From: Streptomyces cupreus
GTDB lineage: Bacteria; Actinomycetota; Actinomycetes; Streptomycetales; Streptomycetaceae
Reading direction: 5' to 3'
Assembly (NCBI RefSeq): GCF_014257025.1
Contig: NZ_JACMSF010000003.1
Coordinates: forward strand, 1-64,000
Length of the DNA stretch: 64,000 bases
The notes beneath the pieces are model-generated. The model had not been told where the DNA came from. It made no database searches and was given only the letters and a program-made list of their open reading frames with translations. Shown piece by piece: positions 25,927 to 34,736 of the stretch (positions are counted from its first letter, which is position 1; each line of letters begins with the position of its first letter). A program made the position numbers and the translations under genes.

Positions 25927-27006
25927 TCACACCGTCAGCCAGACCCGCAGCCGCTCCTCGCACGCGAGGATCTTCCCCGTCTCCACCCGCTCGTCCCGCT
26001 TGTGCGCCAAGTGCGGGTTGCCGGGACCGTAGTTGACCGCGGGAACGCCGAGGGCGGAGAAACGGGACACGTCCGTCCAGCCGTACTTCGGCTGCGGCGT
26101 CCCGCCCACCGCCGCGATGAAGGCGGCCGCCGCCGGGTGGGAAAGACCCGGCAGCGCCCCGGGGCTGTGGTCGTCCACCACGAACTCCTCCACCCCGCAG
26201 TCCGCGAACACCTCGTGGACGTGGGCGAGGGCCTCCTCCTCCGTACGGTCGGGGGCGTAGCGGAAGTTGACCGTCACCACGCACTCGTCGGGAATGACGT
26301 TGCCCGCCACCCCGCCCGAGATGCCCACCGCGTTCAGGCCCTCCCGGTACTCCAGGCCGTCGATCACCGGCCAGCGCGGCTCGTACGAGGCCAGGCGGGC
26401 CAGGATCGGGGCAGCGGCGTGGATCGCGTTGGAGCCCATCCAGCCGCGCGCCGAGTGCGCCCGCTCGCCCTTCGTCTTCAGCAGCACCCGCAGGGTGCCC
26501 TGGCAGCCGCCCTCCACCTGGCCGTCGGACGGCTCCAGCAGCACAGCGAAGTCGCCGGCCAGCCACTCGGGGTGTACCTCGGCCACATGACGCAGGCCGT
26601 TGAGGTGTGCGGCGACCTCTTCGTTGTCGTAGAAGACGAAGGTCAGGTCGCGGTTGGGGGCGGGGACCGTCGCGGCTATGCGCAGTTGTACCGCCACCCC
26701 GGACTTCATGTCGCAGGTGCCGCAGCCCCAGAGGATGCCGTCGTCGTCCAGCCGGGAGGGGACGTTGTCCGCGATCGGGACGGTGTCGATGTGTCCTGCG
26801 AGGATCACGCGCTCGGCGCGGCCGAGGTTCGTGCGTGCCACGACGTTGTTGCCGTACCGGTCGACCCTCAGGTGCGGCAGGGCCCGCAGGGCAGTCTCGA
26901 TCGCGTCCGCGAGCGGCTTCTCGGTGCCGCTCTCGGAGGGGAAGTCGACGAGCTGCGCGGTCAGCCGCGCGGCGTCCAGTGTGAGGTCAAGCGGGGTCTC
27001 GGGCAT
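25927..27006 (-). CDS. dapE: Succinyl-diaminopimelate desuccinylase
   Basis: Encodes 359 residues from ATG at 27006. M20 metallopeptidase ligands: GHIDT (His72, Asp74), CGTCDMKSG (bridging Asp99), the NEE pair (Glu129-Glu130), a later EPSD, and the terminal HLAHKRDE region. It hydrolyses N-succinyl-LL-diaminopimelate to LL-DAP and succinate for lysine and peptidoglycan. dapC, the preceding aminotransferase step, lies 2 kb away on the same strand. A longer open frame upstream is only a shadow of the divergent gene. Confidence 0.93.
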   Translation of the reverse strand: MPETPLDLTLDAARLTAQLVDFPSESGTEKPLADAIETALRALPHLRVDRYGNNVVARTNLGRAERVILAGHIDTVPIADNVPSRLDDDGILWGCGTCDMKSGVAVQLRIAATVPAPNRDLTFVFYDNEEVAAHLNGLRHVAEVHPEWLAGDFAVLLEPSDGQVEGGCQGTLRVLLKTKGERAHSARGWMGSNAIHAAAPILARLASYEPRWPVIDGLEYREGLNAVGISGGVAGNVIPDECVVTVNFRYAPDRTEEEALAHVHEVFADCGVEEFVVDDHSPGALPGLSHPAAAAFIAAVGGTPQPKYGWTDVSRFSALGVPAVNYGPGNPHLAHKRDERVETGKILACEERLRVWLTV

Positions 27007-27090
27007 GCCCTCGACCCTAGCGCCCCCGGCCCCGCACTCACTTTTCGCACCGGACTCGGGCACCGCTCTACTCTCCAGTACCTTGTACGC

Positions 27091-28065
27091 GTGCCAGAGC
27101 CGTCCCCCACTCCCAGACGCCGTGGCCGCCTCTTCCGTTTCGGGGCGGCCTTCGTGGTCCTGCTCGCCGTCGCGGGTTATCTCGTCGTCCAGTACGTCAC
27201 CGGAGGCGCGGGAGCGCCGGGCTGCGAGGTCGTCTCGGGCGACGACGACGGGGCGACGTACGAGTTCACGCCGGAGCAGGCGGTCAACGCGGCGACGATC
27301 GCCGCCGTGGGCACCGGGCGGGACCTGCCCGAGCGGGCCGTGACCATAGCGCTCGCCACCGCGCTCCAGGAGTCGGCGCTGCGCAACATCGACCACGGCG
27401 ACCGGGACTCCCTCGGCCTGTTCCAGCAGCGGCCCTCGCAGGGCTGGGGCACCGAGAAGGAGATCATGGACCCGACCTACTCGGCGGGGATCTTCTACGA
27501 CCACCTGGTCAAGGTGGACGGCTACACGAAGCTGCCGCTCACCGTCGCCGCGCAGCGCGTGCAGCGCAGCGGTTACCCGGAGGCGTACGCCAAGCACGAG
27601 CCGGACGCCACGCTGCTCGCCGCCGCCCTGACCGGCCGCTCGGCCGCCACGCTGACCTGCGAGGGACGCCCGGACACGACCCGGGCGGCGGGGGCGGAGT
27701 CGGTGCGGGCCGCGCTCGCGCGGGACTTCGGCCGGGATGTGCTGGAGCCCGCCGGTGCCGTGGTCGTCGACGGGGATTCCACGCCCTCGGCCTCCCCGAG
27801 CACCGAGAACGGCGGACGGACCCTCACCCTGCCCGTGGCCGAGGGCGACGAGGAGACCGGCGGAAGCGGTGTGACGCGGCGCGGCTGGCAGCTCGCGCAC
27901 TGGGCCGTGGCCAACGCCTCCGCCCTGCGCATCGAGCGCGTGGCGTACGCCGGGCGGGAGTGGACCGCCGGGAACACGGACAGTCAGTGGCGCCCGATCG
28001 GGACCGCGGGCGCCGCGGGGGCCGAGAGGAACACGGGGTCGGTCCGTATCGTGACCGCGCAGTAG
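27091..28065 (+). CDS. Membrane-anchored lysozyme-like protein
   Basis: Encodes 324 residues from GTG at 27091. A membrane helix (FRFGAAFVVLLAVAGYLVVQ) follows a short basic N-terminus. The outer domain at about 60-185 has ATALQESALRNIDHGDRDSL and GLFQQRPSQGWG with DPTYSAGIFYDHL, consistent with a goose-lysozyme or transglycosylase-like fold in which Glu of LQES could be catalytic. The C-terminal region (about 225-324) looks like a separate small domain, RGWQLAHWAVANASALRIER. Databases often label relatives as heavy metal transporters, which the sequence does not support. Cell-wall cutting is inferred. Divergent from dapE (84 bp). Confidence 0.78.
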   Translation: MPEPSPTPRRRGRLFRFGAAFVVLLAVAGYLVVQYVTGGAGAPGCEVVSGDDDGATYEFTPEQAVNAATIAAVGTGRDLPERAVTIALATALQESALRNIDHGDRDSLGLFQQRPSQGWGTEKEIMDPTYSAGIFYDHLVKVDGYTKLPLTVAAQRVQRSGYPEAYAKHEPDATLLAAALTGRSAATLTCEGRPDTTRAAGAESVRAALARDFGRDVLEPAGAVVVDGDSTPSASPSTENGGRTLTLPVAEGDEETGGSGVTRRGWQLAHWAVANASALRIERVAYAGREWTAGNTDSQWRPIGTAGAAGAERNTGSVRIVTAQ

Positions 28066-28375
28066 TGCGGGGAGTCATCCGCACGGGTTACTGCGCGGGA
28101 CGGGGTTCATGAGGTGCGGGGGTTTTGGCACACGCATCCTCGAATCCTGCGAAGCCCTTGAGAACAAAGGGCTGTAAGGATTCGGCAGACTTTCGGACCG
28201 CGGACTCTTTGCCCGCTTTTATCCACAGCCGATAATGCGACGCATTACCAACTCTTTACGTTACTCCGCCGCAACCTTCGCGGACTTCGAGCGGTAGTCA
28301 CTGCGTCCGAGGCCGGAGATCAAGTCCGGTCGAAGACTTCACCGTTCTCACAGACAGACCCGTCGAAGGAGCATC
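28066..28375. other. AT-richer regulatory region before secreted protein gene
   Basis: This 310-bp region has a weak 6-bp hairpin at 28065-28084 (possible end of the preceding transcript), a 7-bp hairpin at 28153-28173, a DnaA-box-like TTATCCACA at 28219-28227, and a palindrome at 28233-28247. No ORF was found. The promoter of the gene at 28376 should lie around or after 28250. Confidence 0.45.
28233..28247. promoter_or_regulatory. Palindromic operator-like site
   Basis: TAATGCG, one central base, CGCATTA: a perfect 7+1+7 palindrome. It lies 5 bases after a TTATCCACA motif and about 130 bp before the start of the secreted protein gene. Its size and symmetry suit a dimeric repressor or activator. 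The regulator is unknown. Confidence 0.45.
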
Positions 28376-28831
28376 ATGACCCTCCCCCTGACCCGTCGGA
28401 TCGCCCGTGCCGCGCTGCTCGTCGCTGCGGGAGCGGCCGCCGGGGTCGGTGCGGCCGGCTCCGCCAGCGCGGCCCCCGAACTGCCCGCCACCCCGAACCT
28501 CGGCGGCCTGACCGCCCTGGACGGGGCGGGCGTCGGCAACACGGTCGACGGTGCGGCACAGAACGTCACCGAGCTCGCGGGCGAAACCGGCAGCAAGGCG
28601 GTCAAGAAGTCGGTGCCGGCCGCGGGCAAGACCGGCGGCAAGGCCGTCAAGAAGGCGGCGCCCGCCGCGCAGCGGACCGCGGGTGACGCCGCCGGGTCGG
28701 CCGGGGACATCCTGGGCGACACGACGTCCACCGCCACGAAGGGCGGTCTGCCGACGGACTCCCTGACCAAGGGCGGGGGCCTGCCGGCGGCGGACTCCCT
28801 GCCGGTCCAGAGCCTGCCGCTGGGCGGCTGA
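28376..28831 (+). CDS. Small secreted Ala/Gly-rich protein
   Basis: Encodes 151 residues. GAAGGAG lies 5 bases before ATG at 28376. There is a classical Sec signal (RRIARAALLVAAGAAAGVGA) with cleavage likely after SASA. The mature part is low-complexity, with Lys/Ala helices (SKAVKKSVPAAGKTGGKAVK), TADAA-like spacers and a C-terminus of DSLPVQSLPLGG. I recall many Streptomyces proteins of this style, secreted and of unknown function. It has its own regulatory region and terminator. Confidence 0.8.
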   Translation: MTLPLTRRIARAALLVAAGAAAGVGAAGSASAAPELPATPNLGGLTALDGAGVGNTVDGAAQNVTELAGETGSKAVKKSVPAAGKTGGKAVKKAAPAAQRTAGDAAGSAGDILGDTTSTATKGGLPTDSLTKGGGLPAADSLPVQSLPLGG

Positions 28832-28849
28832 CCGCCTGACCGAACCGAC

Positions 28850-28888
28850 GAAGGGCCCGGGGAGCTGCACAGCTCCCCGGGCCCCTTC
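28850..28888. terminator. Bidirectional terminator
   Basis: A 17-bp stem (28850-28866 with 28871-28888, one bulged C), 4-base loop, between the secreted protein gene and convergent dapC. Confidence 0.85.
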
Positions 28889-28904
28889 GTCATTGCGTAT
28901 CCGC

Positions 28905-30023
28905 TCAGCCGAGCCGCTTCACGGCCTCCCGGACCCGCTCGTCCGTCGCCGTGAACGCCACGCGTACGTGCTTCTCGCCCGCCACGCCGTAGAAGTCGCC
29001 CGGAGCCACCAGGATGCCCAGCTCGGCCAGGTGGGCGACCGTGTCCCAGCAGGACTCTCCTCGGGTGGCCCAGAGGTAGAGGCTGGCCTCGCTGTGCTCG
29101 ATGCGGAAGCCGTGGTTCACCAGGGCGGTGCGCAGGGCGTCCCGACGGGCCGCGTACCGCTCGCGCTGGACGCGGACGTGCTCGTCGTCGCCGAGGGCCG
29201 CGACAACGGCCGCCTGGGTCGGCGCCGACGTCATCATGCCGCCGTGCTTGCGGATCTCCAGCAGCGGGGCGAGGACCTCCGGGTCGCCCGCGAGGAAGGC
29301 CGCTCGGTAGCCCGCCAGGTTCGAGCGCTTGGAGAGCGAGTGGACGGCCACGATGCCCTCGTAGGAGCCGCCGTTCACGTCCGGGTGCAGCACCGAGACC
29401 GGGTCCGCCTCCCAGCCGAGCTCCAGGTAGCACTCGTCGGAGAAGAGCAGGACGCCGTGGGACCGGGCCCAGGCGACGATCCTCGTCAGCTCCTCCTTCG
29501 ACAGGACCTTGCCCGTGGGGTTCGACGGGGAGTTGAGCCACAGGAGCTTCAGGCCCTCGGGGTCCAGCTCGGTCCCCGCGGCGGTAGCCGCAAATGTCTC
29601 CGTGTCGTAGACCTCGTACTCGGCGCGGGCCAGGCGCGCGCCGACCTCGTAGGTCGGGTAGGCCAGGCGCGGGTAGGCGACGCGGTCGCCGGGGCCGAGG
29701 CCCAGCTGGGTGGGGAGCCAGGCGACGAGTTCCTTGGAGCCGACGATCGGCAGGACGTGCCGGTGGGTCACCCCACGGGCGCCCAGCCGGCGCTCCACCC
29801 AGCCGGTGATCGCGTCACGCAGCTCCGGCGTGCCCCAGACCGTCGGATAGCCCGGCGAGTCGGCCGCCGCGATCAGCGCTTTCTGGATCAGCTCGGGGAC
29901 CGGGTCGACCGGGGTGCCGACGGACAGGTCGACGATGCCGCCCGGGTGTGCTGCGGCTGTCGCCTTGTAGGGCGTCAGCTTGTCCCAGGGAAAGGCGGGG
30001 AGACGGTCGGAGACTGCGGACAC
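28905..30023 (-). CDS. dapC: Succinyldiaminopimelate aminotransferase (class I/II)
   Basis: Encodes 372 residues from GTG at 30023. PLP-dependent fold type I: SVGTPVDPVPELIQKAL, PIVGSKELVAWLPTQLGLGP, WLNSPSNPTGKVLSKEEL, FSDECYLELGW, and the PLP lysine in AVHSLSKRSNLAGYR. It transaminates N-succinyl-2-amino-6-ketopimelate in the DAP/lysine pathway; some actinobacterial relatives also form arogenate from prephenate. fdxA lies just upstream, as in M. tuberculosis (Rv1177-Rv1178), with dapE nearby. Confidence 0.92.
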   Translation of the reverse strand: MSAVSDRLPAFPWDKLTPYKATAAAHPGGIVDLSVGTPVDPVPELIQKALIAAADSPGYPTVWGTPELRDAITGWVERRLGARGVTHRHVLPIVGSKELVAWLPTQLGLGPGDRVAYPRLAYPTYEVGARLARAEYEVYDTETFAATAAGTELDPEGLKLLWLNSPSNPTGKVLSKEELTRIVAWARSHGVLLFSDECYLELGWEADPVSVLHPDVNGGSYEGIVAVHSLSKRSNLAGYRAAFLAGDPEVLAPLLEIRKHGGMMTSAPTQAAVVAALGDDEHVRVQRERYAARRDALRTALVNHGFRIEHSEASLYLWATRGESCWDTVAHLAELGILVAPGDFYGVAGEKHVRVAFTATDERVREAVKRLG

Positions 30024-30059
30024 GGGATCTGGCTCACTTTCTCGTCCGTACGGCAAACG

Positions 30060-30109
30060 CCTCGGCCCCGCACGGCCTTCGAGGGCGATCGGGGCGTGCG
30101 GGACCGAGG
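30060..30109 (-). terminator. Terminator between fdxA and dapC
   Basis: A 14-bp stem with one mismatch (30060-30073 with 30096-30109) enclosing a 22-base loop. It lies after fdxA and before the dapC start, so it may reduce read-through from the ferredoxin gene. Confidence 0.6.
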
Positions 30110-30138
30110 CGGCACAGCTGTGCGGGCCGCTTGGGTGA

Positions 30139-30459
30139 TTACTCGGCCTGCGGCGGGAGCGCGGCGACGAAGGGGTGGTCGCGCTCGATCAGGCCCAGCT
30201 TGCTGGCGCCGCCGGGAGAGCCGAGCTCGTCGAAGAACTCGACGTTCGCCTTGTAGTAGTCCTTCCACTCCTCCGGCACGTCGTCCTCGTAGAAGATCGC
30301 CTCGACCGGGCAGACCGGCTCGCAGGCTCCGCAGTCGACGCATTCGTCCGGGTGGATGTACAAGGACCGGGAGCCCTCGTAGATGCAGTCGACCGGGCAC
30401 TCCTCGATGCACGCCTTGTCCTTGACGTCGACACAAGGCTGCGCGATGACGTAGGTCAC
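30139..30459 (-). CDS. fdxA: Seven-iron ferredoxin
   Basis: Encodes 106 residues. Cysteines at 9, 17, 21, 25 and 40, 43, 46, 50 match the [3Fe-4S][4Fe-4S] ferredoxin pattern (PCVDVKDKACIEECPVDCIY; CVDCGACEPVCPVEA). The C-terminal half, with KDYYKANVEFFDELGSPGGA, is the usual extension of actinobacterial FdxA. It is a cytosolic electron carrier; partners such as P450s are not encoded nearby. GAGGA lies just before the ATG. Confidence 0.95.
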   Translation of the reverse strand: MTYVIAQPCVDVKDKACIEECPVDCIYEGSRSLYIHPDECVDCGACEPVCPVEAIFYEDDVPEEWKDYYKANVEFFDELGSPGGASKLGLIERDHPFVAALPPQAE

Positions 30460-30599
30460 GCTGTCGTTCCTCCTCGATAGGGCGCTGGCGGGCCTCCACA
30501 GGCTCCGCCGCCTGGCGCGCGGGAGCGCGGCGTCGTCGATGCCCGCCCCTAGTATCTCCGTTCTTGGGCATGATCCGAACAGGAGGGGTGAACTGACCT

Positions 30600-31610
30600 G
30601 TGGAAATCTCTGCGACGGGGCGCCTTGAGATCCGTATCACCGCTGCTGACGTGGGTAAACGGGTCTCTGTGCGATGCCTGAACGATCCCGCGCGGGCGGG
30701 TGAGAAGTTCACCGACACGGTGGGTGTTCTCGCATCATGGGACGACGGTGTGCTGCTGATCACACGGAAGAGTGGCGAAACCGTCCGCATCCCGGAATCG
30801 TCGCTGGTCGCGGGCAAGGTCGTGCCGAGTGCTCCGGCCCGCCGCCGGGGTCCCGCCGCCTCGTACGAGGAGCTGGCGCACGTCTGCACGCGCGCGTGGC
30901 GGCCGGTGGAGAGCGAGCGGCTCGGCGGGTGGGAGCTGCGCGCCGCCTCCGGCTTCACCCGCCGTGCCAACTCGGTGCTCCCGCTGGGCGACCCTGGCCT
31001 GCCGCTCGACGAGGCGCTGTCCGCCGTCCGGCGGTGGTACCGCGAGCGCGGGCTGCCCGCCTACGTGCAGACCGCGACCGGCGCCGAGGGCACCCAGGAG
31101 CTGCTGTGCGCGGAGCTGGAGAAGCGGGGCTGGACGCGTGAGGTGACCGCCGAGCTGTGGATCGGGGCGCTGGCGCCGCTCGCCGACCGGGAGGAGTCGG
31201 CCGAGGTCGTGCTGTCCCGACAGGCGGACGAGGCGTGGCTCGCGCGCTACCAGCGCAAGGGGCTGAGCGAGGTCGCCCTGAAGGTGCTGGGCAGCGGGCC
31301 CTCGGTGTGGTTCGCGACCATTCCTGGTGACGGTGGTGTTCCCGCGGCCATCGGCCGGTGCGTCGTCGACGGACGCTGGGCGGGTTTCGCCGCCGTCGAG
31401 GTCGATCCGGCGCTACGGCGGCAAGGGCTGGCCTCCGCAGTGATGGCCGCGCTGGCCGGGCGGGCCCTGGACGAGGGGGCGTCGGCGGCCTGGCTCCAGG
31501 TCGAGACGGACAACATGGGGGCACGGGAGCTGTACGCCAGAATGGGTTTCTCGGCGCATCACGCGTACCACCACTACCGCGAGCCGGAGAACTCCGGCTC
31601 CGGCCGGTAA
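30600..31610 (+). CDS. GNAT family N-acetyltransferase
   Basis: Encodes 336 residues from GTG at 30600, with AGGAGG about 13 bases upstream. The N-terminal 70 residues form a small SH3-like barrel (GKRVSVRCLNDPARAGEKFT; GVLASWDDGVLLITRKSGET). The catalytic GNAT domain is C-terminal: AAVEVDPALRRQGLASAVMA is the acetyl-CoA pyrophosphate loop (RRQGLA) and NMGARELYARMGFSAHHAYH the last strand. The target is unknown. The next gene starts 9 bp after its stop, so the two probably form an operon. Confidence 0.85.
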   Translation: MEISATGRLEIRITAADVGKRVSVRCLNDPARAGEKFTDTVGVLASWDDGVLLITRKSGETVRIPESSLVAGKVVPSAPARRRGPAASYEELAHVCTRAWRPVESERLGGWELRAASGFTRRANSVLPLGDPGLPLDEALSAVRRWYRERGLPAYVQTATGAEGTQELLCAELEKRGWTREVTAELWIGALAPLADREESAEVVLSRQADEAWLARYQRKGLSEVALKVLGSGPSVWFATIPGDGGVPAAIGRCVVDGRWAGFAAVEVDPALRRQGLASAVMAALAGRALDEGASAAWLQVETDNMGARELYARMGFSAHHAYHHYREPENSGSGR

Positions 31611-31619
31611 CCGATCGCC

Positions 31620-32492
31620 GTGAGAGGGCACGAGCCTGCTATGCGTCCCCCCTACCCCCCGCCACCCGAACGCTCGACCGAACTGCGTCGGCGGTTCGCC
31701 GAGGAGGCCCGCTGCGAGCGGCCCGATCTGTCGACGCTGTGTCTGCTGGTGGGCGCCGAGGCGGACGGCACGCTGGACGAGGCGGGCATCGACGCGGCCC
31801 AGATGGAACTGGACCGGCTGGCCGGGCAACTGCCGTTCCGGCCCGGCGGCCCCCGCTCCTGGGCCGTGTCCCTGCGCGGGCTGCTCGGCGACCGGCTCGG
31901 CTTCCGGGGCGCGCCCGGGGACTATCAGCGGCTGGAGTCCTCGCTGCTGCACGAGGTGCTGCGGCGCAGGCGCGGGCTGCCGATCCTGCTGTCGGTGGTG
32001 TGGATGGAGGTGGCGCGCAGGGCCGGGGCGCCGGTGTACGGGCTGGCTCTGCCGGGGCACTTCATCGTGGGGTTCGGGGAGCCGGACGAGCAGGTGCTCG
32101 CCGATCCGTTCAATCAAGGCCGGGCGTTGACCGGGGCCGATGCGGAGTTGCTGGTGGCGGGGGCCACGGGAGCCTCCTTGCATCCGTCGATGCTGGTGCC
32201 CGCGGCGCCTTTGGAGGTGGTCTCGCGGATCCTCAACAACATCCGGGCGTGGGCCGCGGCTCGGCCCGAGCGGTCGGATGTGGCGCTGTGGGCCGTCGAG
32301 TTGGCGCTGCTGCTGCCCGCGCATCCGGCCCGGCTGCGGTACGAGCGGGCTCAGTTGCTCGTGCAGCGGGGGGACTTCGTCAAGGGAGCGGTGGAGCTGG
32401 AGGCGTACGCCGAAGTGGTGGGGGCGGTCGACGAGCCCGCCGCGGCCCGTGTCCGGCAGCAGGCCCATGCCGCGCGGGCCATGCTGAACTGA
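31620..32492 (+). CDS. SirB1-type transglutaminase-like protein
   Basis: Encodes 290 residues from GTG at 31620; an in-frame ATG at 31641 is possible. The SirB1 region LLHEVLRRRRGLPILLSVVW and YGLALPGHFIVGFGEPDEQV aligns with the transglutaminase-like core, though the catalytic Cys is not evident; His of PGHF is present. C-terminal TPR-like helices follow (RYERAQLLVQRGDFVKGAVE). Family members seem to be inactive transglutaminase-fold proteins, with function unknown in actinobacteria. A strong terminator follows. Confidence 0.82.
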   Translation: MRGHEPAMRPPYPPPPERSTELRRRFAEEARCERPDLSTLCLLVGAEADGTLDEAGIDAAQMELDRLAGQLPFRPGGPRSWAVSLRGLLGDRLGFRGAPGDYQRLESSLLHEVLRRRRGLPILLSVVWMEVARRAGAPVYGLALPGHFIVGFGEPDEQVLADPFNQGRALTGADAELLVAGATGASLHPSMLVPAAPLEVVSRILNNIRAWAAARPERSDVALWAVELALLLPAHPARLRYERAQLLVQRGDFVKGAVELEAYAEVVGAVDEPAAARVRQQAHAARAMLN

Positions 32493-32500
32493 CGGTGCGT

Positions 32501-32538
32501 CCGGAGTGCCGTACGAGCGATGTCGTACGGCACTCCGG
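32501..32538. terminator. Bidirectional terminator
   Basis: A perfect 16-bp stem (32501-32516 with 32523-32538), 6-base loop, between two convergent genes. Confidence 0.9.
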
Positions 32539-32543
32539 CCCGG

Positions 32544-34736
32544 TCAGCTCGGGTTTGTCTCGATGGTGACGTCCCGGTCGGTCTTGCTCAGCAGTGCCTG
32601 ACGCAGGGCGACGTAGACGTCCTGGGGAGTGACGGCCGTCTTCTTGCCGGTGCCCCGGGTGATCAGCACCCCGTCGAAGGTCTGGCCGTAGAGCTCCTTG
32701 AGCGCGTTCAGGTCGGGGCTGTCGACGAGCTTGCCGTCAACTGCCTTGACGCGAAGGAACTTCCACAGCGAGTTCTCCGGGCTGAACTCGATGAAGCGGG
32801 CGGCGTCCGTGCGGACGACGACGTTCGCCGACATCGCGGGCTCGGCGTACTCCTTCATCATCCGGTCGACCTCGGCCTTGTCGACCGTCGGCTGCTTGGT
32901 CGTCGTCGCGACCGGCACCGCGGGCGCCGTGCCGGTCTCCACCTGGGTGCGGTACGCCTCCTCGACCGCGCCGGTCGACTTGGCGACCTCGATGCCCTGG
33001 CCCGCCTTGCCGTACACGGCGACGGCCTTGCCCGAGTCGAACTTGATCGTGCCCTCGGTCACCGATCCGGAGCCGCCGGCGGCGTTCTCCAGCGCGGCCT
33101 GGAGCTTCTCCTCGTCGACCGGCATGACCGGCTCCACCACGCGCTCCTGGCCGAAGAGCGAGCCGACCACGGAGACCGGGTTGTAGTCGCTCTGCGCGGC
33201 CTCGCTGACGGTGGCCGCGGCGTCGAACTGGAGCCCCGCCTGGTCCGGCTTGAGGGTGACGGTCTTGCCGCCGACCGTCAGCTTCAGCTCCTTGTTCACG
33301 CGGTCCTCGAAGGCGTCGTCGAGCTTCTTGACCGCGTCGTCACGAGTGCCGCCGCCGATGTCGACGCCGAGCACGGTGGTGCCCTTGGGCACATCGGAGT
33401 GGTTCATCAGCAGCCCGGCGCCGTAGACGCCGCCGGCCAGGACGATCACGCCGCCGGTGAGCAGGCCCCGCTTGCCGCGGCCCTTCTTTTTCTTCGGCGC
33501 GGGCGCCGAGGGCACGTTCTGCGCGATGGGCTCGGGCAGCTTCGGGGGCGTGTGCGAGAGCGGTCCGTCGGTGTGCGCGCCTGGGCCGAACGGGGCGTTC
33601 TGGGCGGTGGGCGGCACGACGGGGATACCGCTGGTGACGGTGTGCCCGGAGACGTTGTCCGCGGGGTTGCCGTAGCCGGGGGTGCCGGGCTCGGGGGCCG
33701 GTTTCTGCGGGGTGAGGATCGCGGTGTCGTCGCTCAGGCCGCCGCCGGGGGCGTGCATGCCGGGGGCGCCGCCCATCGCGCCGGGGCCGCCGCCCATCGG
33801 GGGCACCAGCGGGCCGTCCCCGGTCACCGGACCGGTCGTCGGGCCCGCGGGACCCTGCTGTCCGCCGCGGCCACCGGGGGCGCCGGGTCCACCGGGGCCG
33901 TTGAAGCCACTCGGGCCGCCCGGTCCCGCGGGGCCGCCGTTCGGACCGCCGGGCATGCCCTGGCCGCCGTAGCCGTGCTGGCCGCCGTTGTCGGAGAAGT
34001 ACGGCAGGTCGTCGCGGCGCGGTTCGTCGCCGGGACGGGGGCCGCCCCCGAGCGGGCCCGAGGCCAGCGCCTCGGTGACGTCGAAGGAGCCGGTGCCGCC
34101 GCCGTGTCCGGGCGCCACGGGTCCGCCGGTCGCGCCCGGGAGCCCCGCGCCGTTGGTGGCGCCGGGGCGGGGGCCGCCCTGCATGTTCATGGAGCCGACG
34201 ACACCACCGGGCCGCGCGCCACCGGGCGCACCCGTGCCACCGGCCGCACCGGCGCCGGGACGCGGACCCGAGGGCGCCGCACCCGAAGGCGCCGAACCCC
34301 CGGGCGCACCGGCCCCGTTGCTCGGGCTGCCGCCCGGACCGGCCTTCGGGGCCGAGGACTTGCGCGGCGCGAACCACTCGCTCGCCTTCTCCTCGGCCGC
34401 GGGCGCGGGCTCGGCGGGAGGCTCGGGGGTGCGCGCGGAGGGAACGGTGCCCGGCGCGGGCGGCTGCGTGTCGATGCCGGCGTCGGAGTTCTCGGTGTCC
34501 CCGACGGGCTTGCGCACGACGACCGGCGGAATGGGCCGCGATCCGGGGATGTTGATCCGGATCCGGGTCGTCAGCGTGGTCTCGGTCTTGCGTTCCTCCG
34601 GCCGCGCGGCCGAACGGCCCGCATCCGGACCGCCGTCGGGAACCGCAGGCGTCCCGTAAGGCGGCGTGCCCGAGGGGTATGCGGCTCCGCCGCGCCCGTT
34701 GGGCCCGGAGGACGGACTGTCAGTTTCACGACTCAA
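32544..34736 (-). CDS. Membrane-anchored peptidoglycan-binding protein (YoaR/VanW-associated domain)
   Basis: Encodes 730 residues. Residues 1-400 are extremely Gly/Pro/Ala-rich with no fold visible. A basic KKKKGRGKRG patch and one membrane helix (LLTGGVIVLAGGVYGAGLLM) follow near 405-430. The outer part contains repeated putative peptidoglycan-binding domains (PG_binding_4 type): VLGVDIGGGTRDDAVKKLDD, LTVGGKTVTLKPDQAGLQFD, and a second copy EGTIKFDSGKAVAVYGKAGQ. A VanW domain, normally next, is absent. It is likely a cell-wall anchored protein with a large cytosolic disordered tail. Single gene. Confidence 0.82.
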   Translation of the reverse strand: MSRETDSPSSGPNGRGGAAYPSGTPPYGTPAVPDGGPDAGRSAARPEERKTETTLTTRIRINIPGSRPIPPVVVRKPVGDTENSDAGIDTQPPAPGTVPSARTPEPPAEPAPAAEEKASEWFAPRKSSAPKAGPGGSPSNGAGAPGGSAPSGAAPSGPRPGAGAAGGTGAPGGARPGGVVGSMNMQGGPRPGATNGAGLPGATGGPVAPGHGGGTGSFDVTEALASGPLGGGPRPGDEPRRDDLPYFSDNGGQHGYGGQGMPGGPNGGPAGPGGPSGFNGPGGPGAPGGRGGQQGPAGPTTGPVTGDGPLVPPMGGGPGAMGGAPGMHAPGGGLSDDTAILTPQKPAPEPGTPGYGNPADNVSGHTVTSGIPVVPPTAQNAPFGPGAHTDGPLSHTPPKLPEPIAQNVPSAPAPKKKKGRGKRGLLTGGVIVLAGGVYGAGLLMNHSDVPKGTTVLGVDIGGGTRDDAVKKLDDAFEDRVNKELKLTVGGKTVTLKPDQAGLQFDAAATVSEAAQSDYNPVSVVGSLFGQERVVEPVMPVDEEKLQAALENAAGGSGSVTEGTIKFDSGKAVAVYGKAGQGIEVAKSTGAVEEAYRTQVETGTAPAVPVATTTKQPTVDKAEVDRMMKEYAEPAMSANVVVRTDAARFIEFSPENSLWKFLRVKAVDGKLVDSPDLNALKELYGQTFDGVLITRGTGKKTAVTPQDVYVALRQALLSKTDRDVTIETNPS

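Noticed and set aside
24868..28065. Plus-strand open frame of 1,065 codons
   Set aside because: Only its last 324 codons look like protein. The upstream part is antisense to the LOG and dapE genes.
28219..28227. DnaA box as part of a replication origin
   Set aside because: Only one box, with no dnaA/dnaN genes and no cluster; kept only as a possible regulatory motif.
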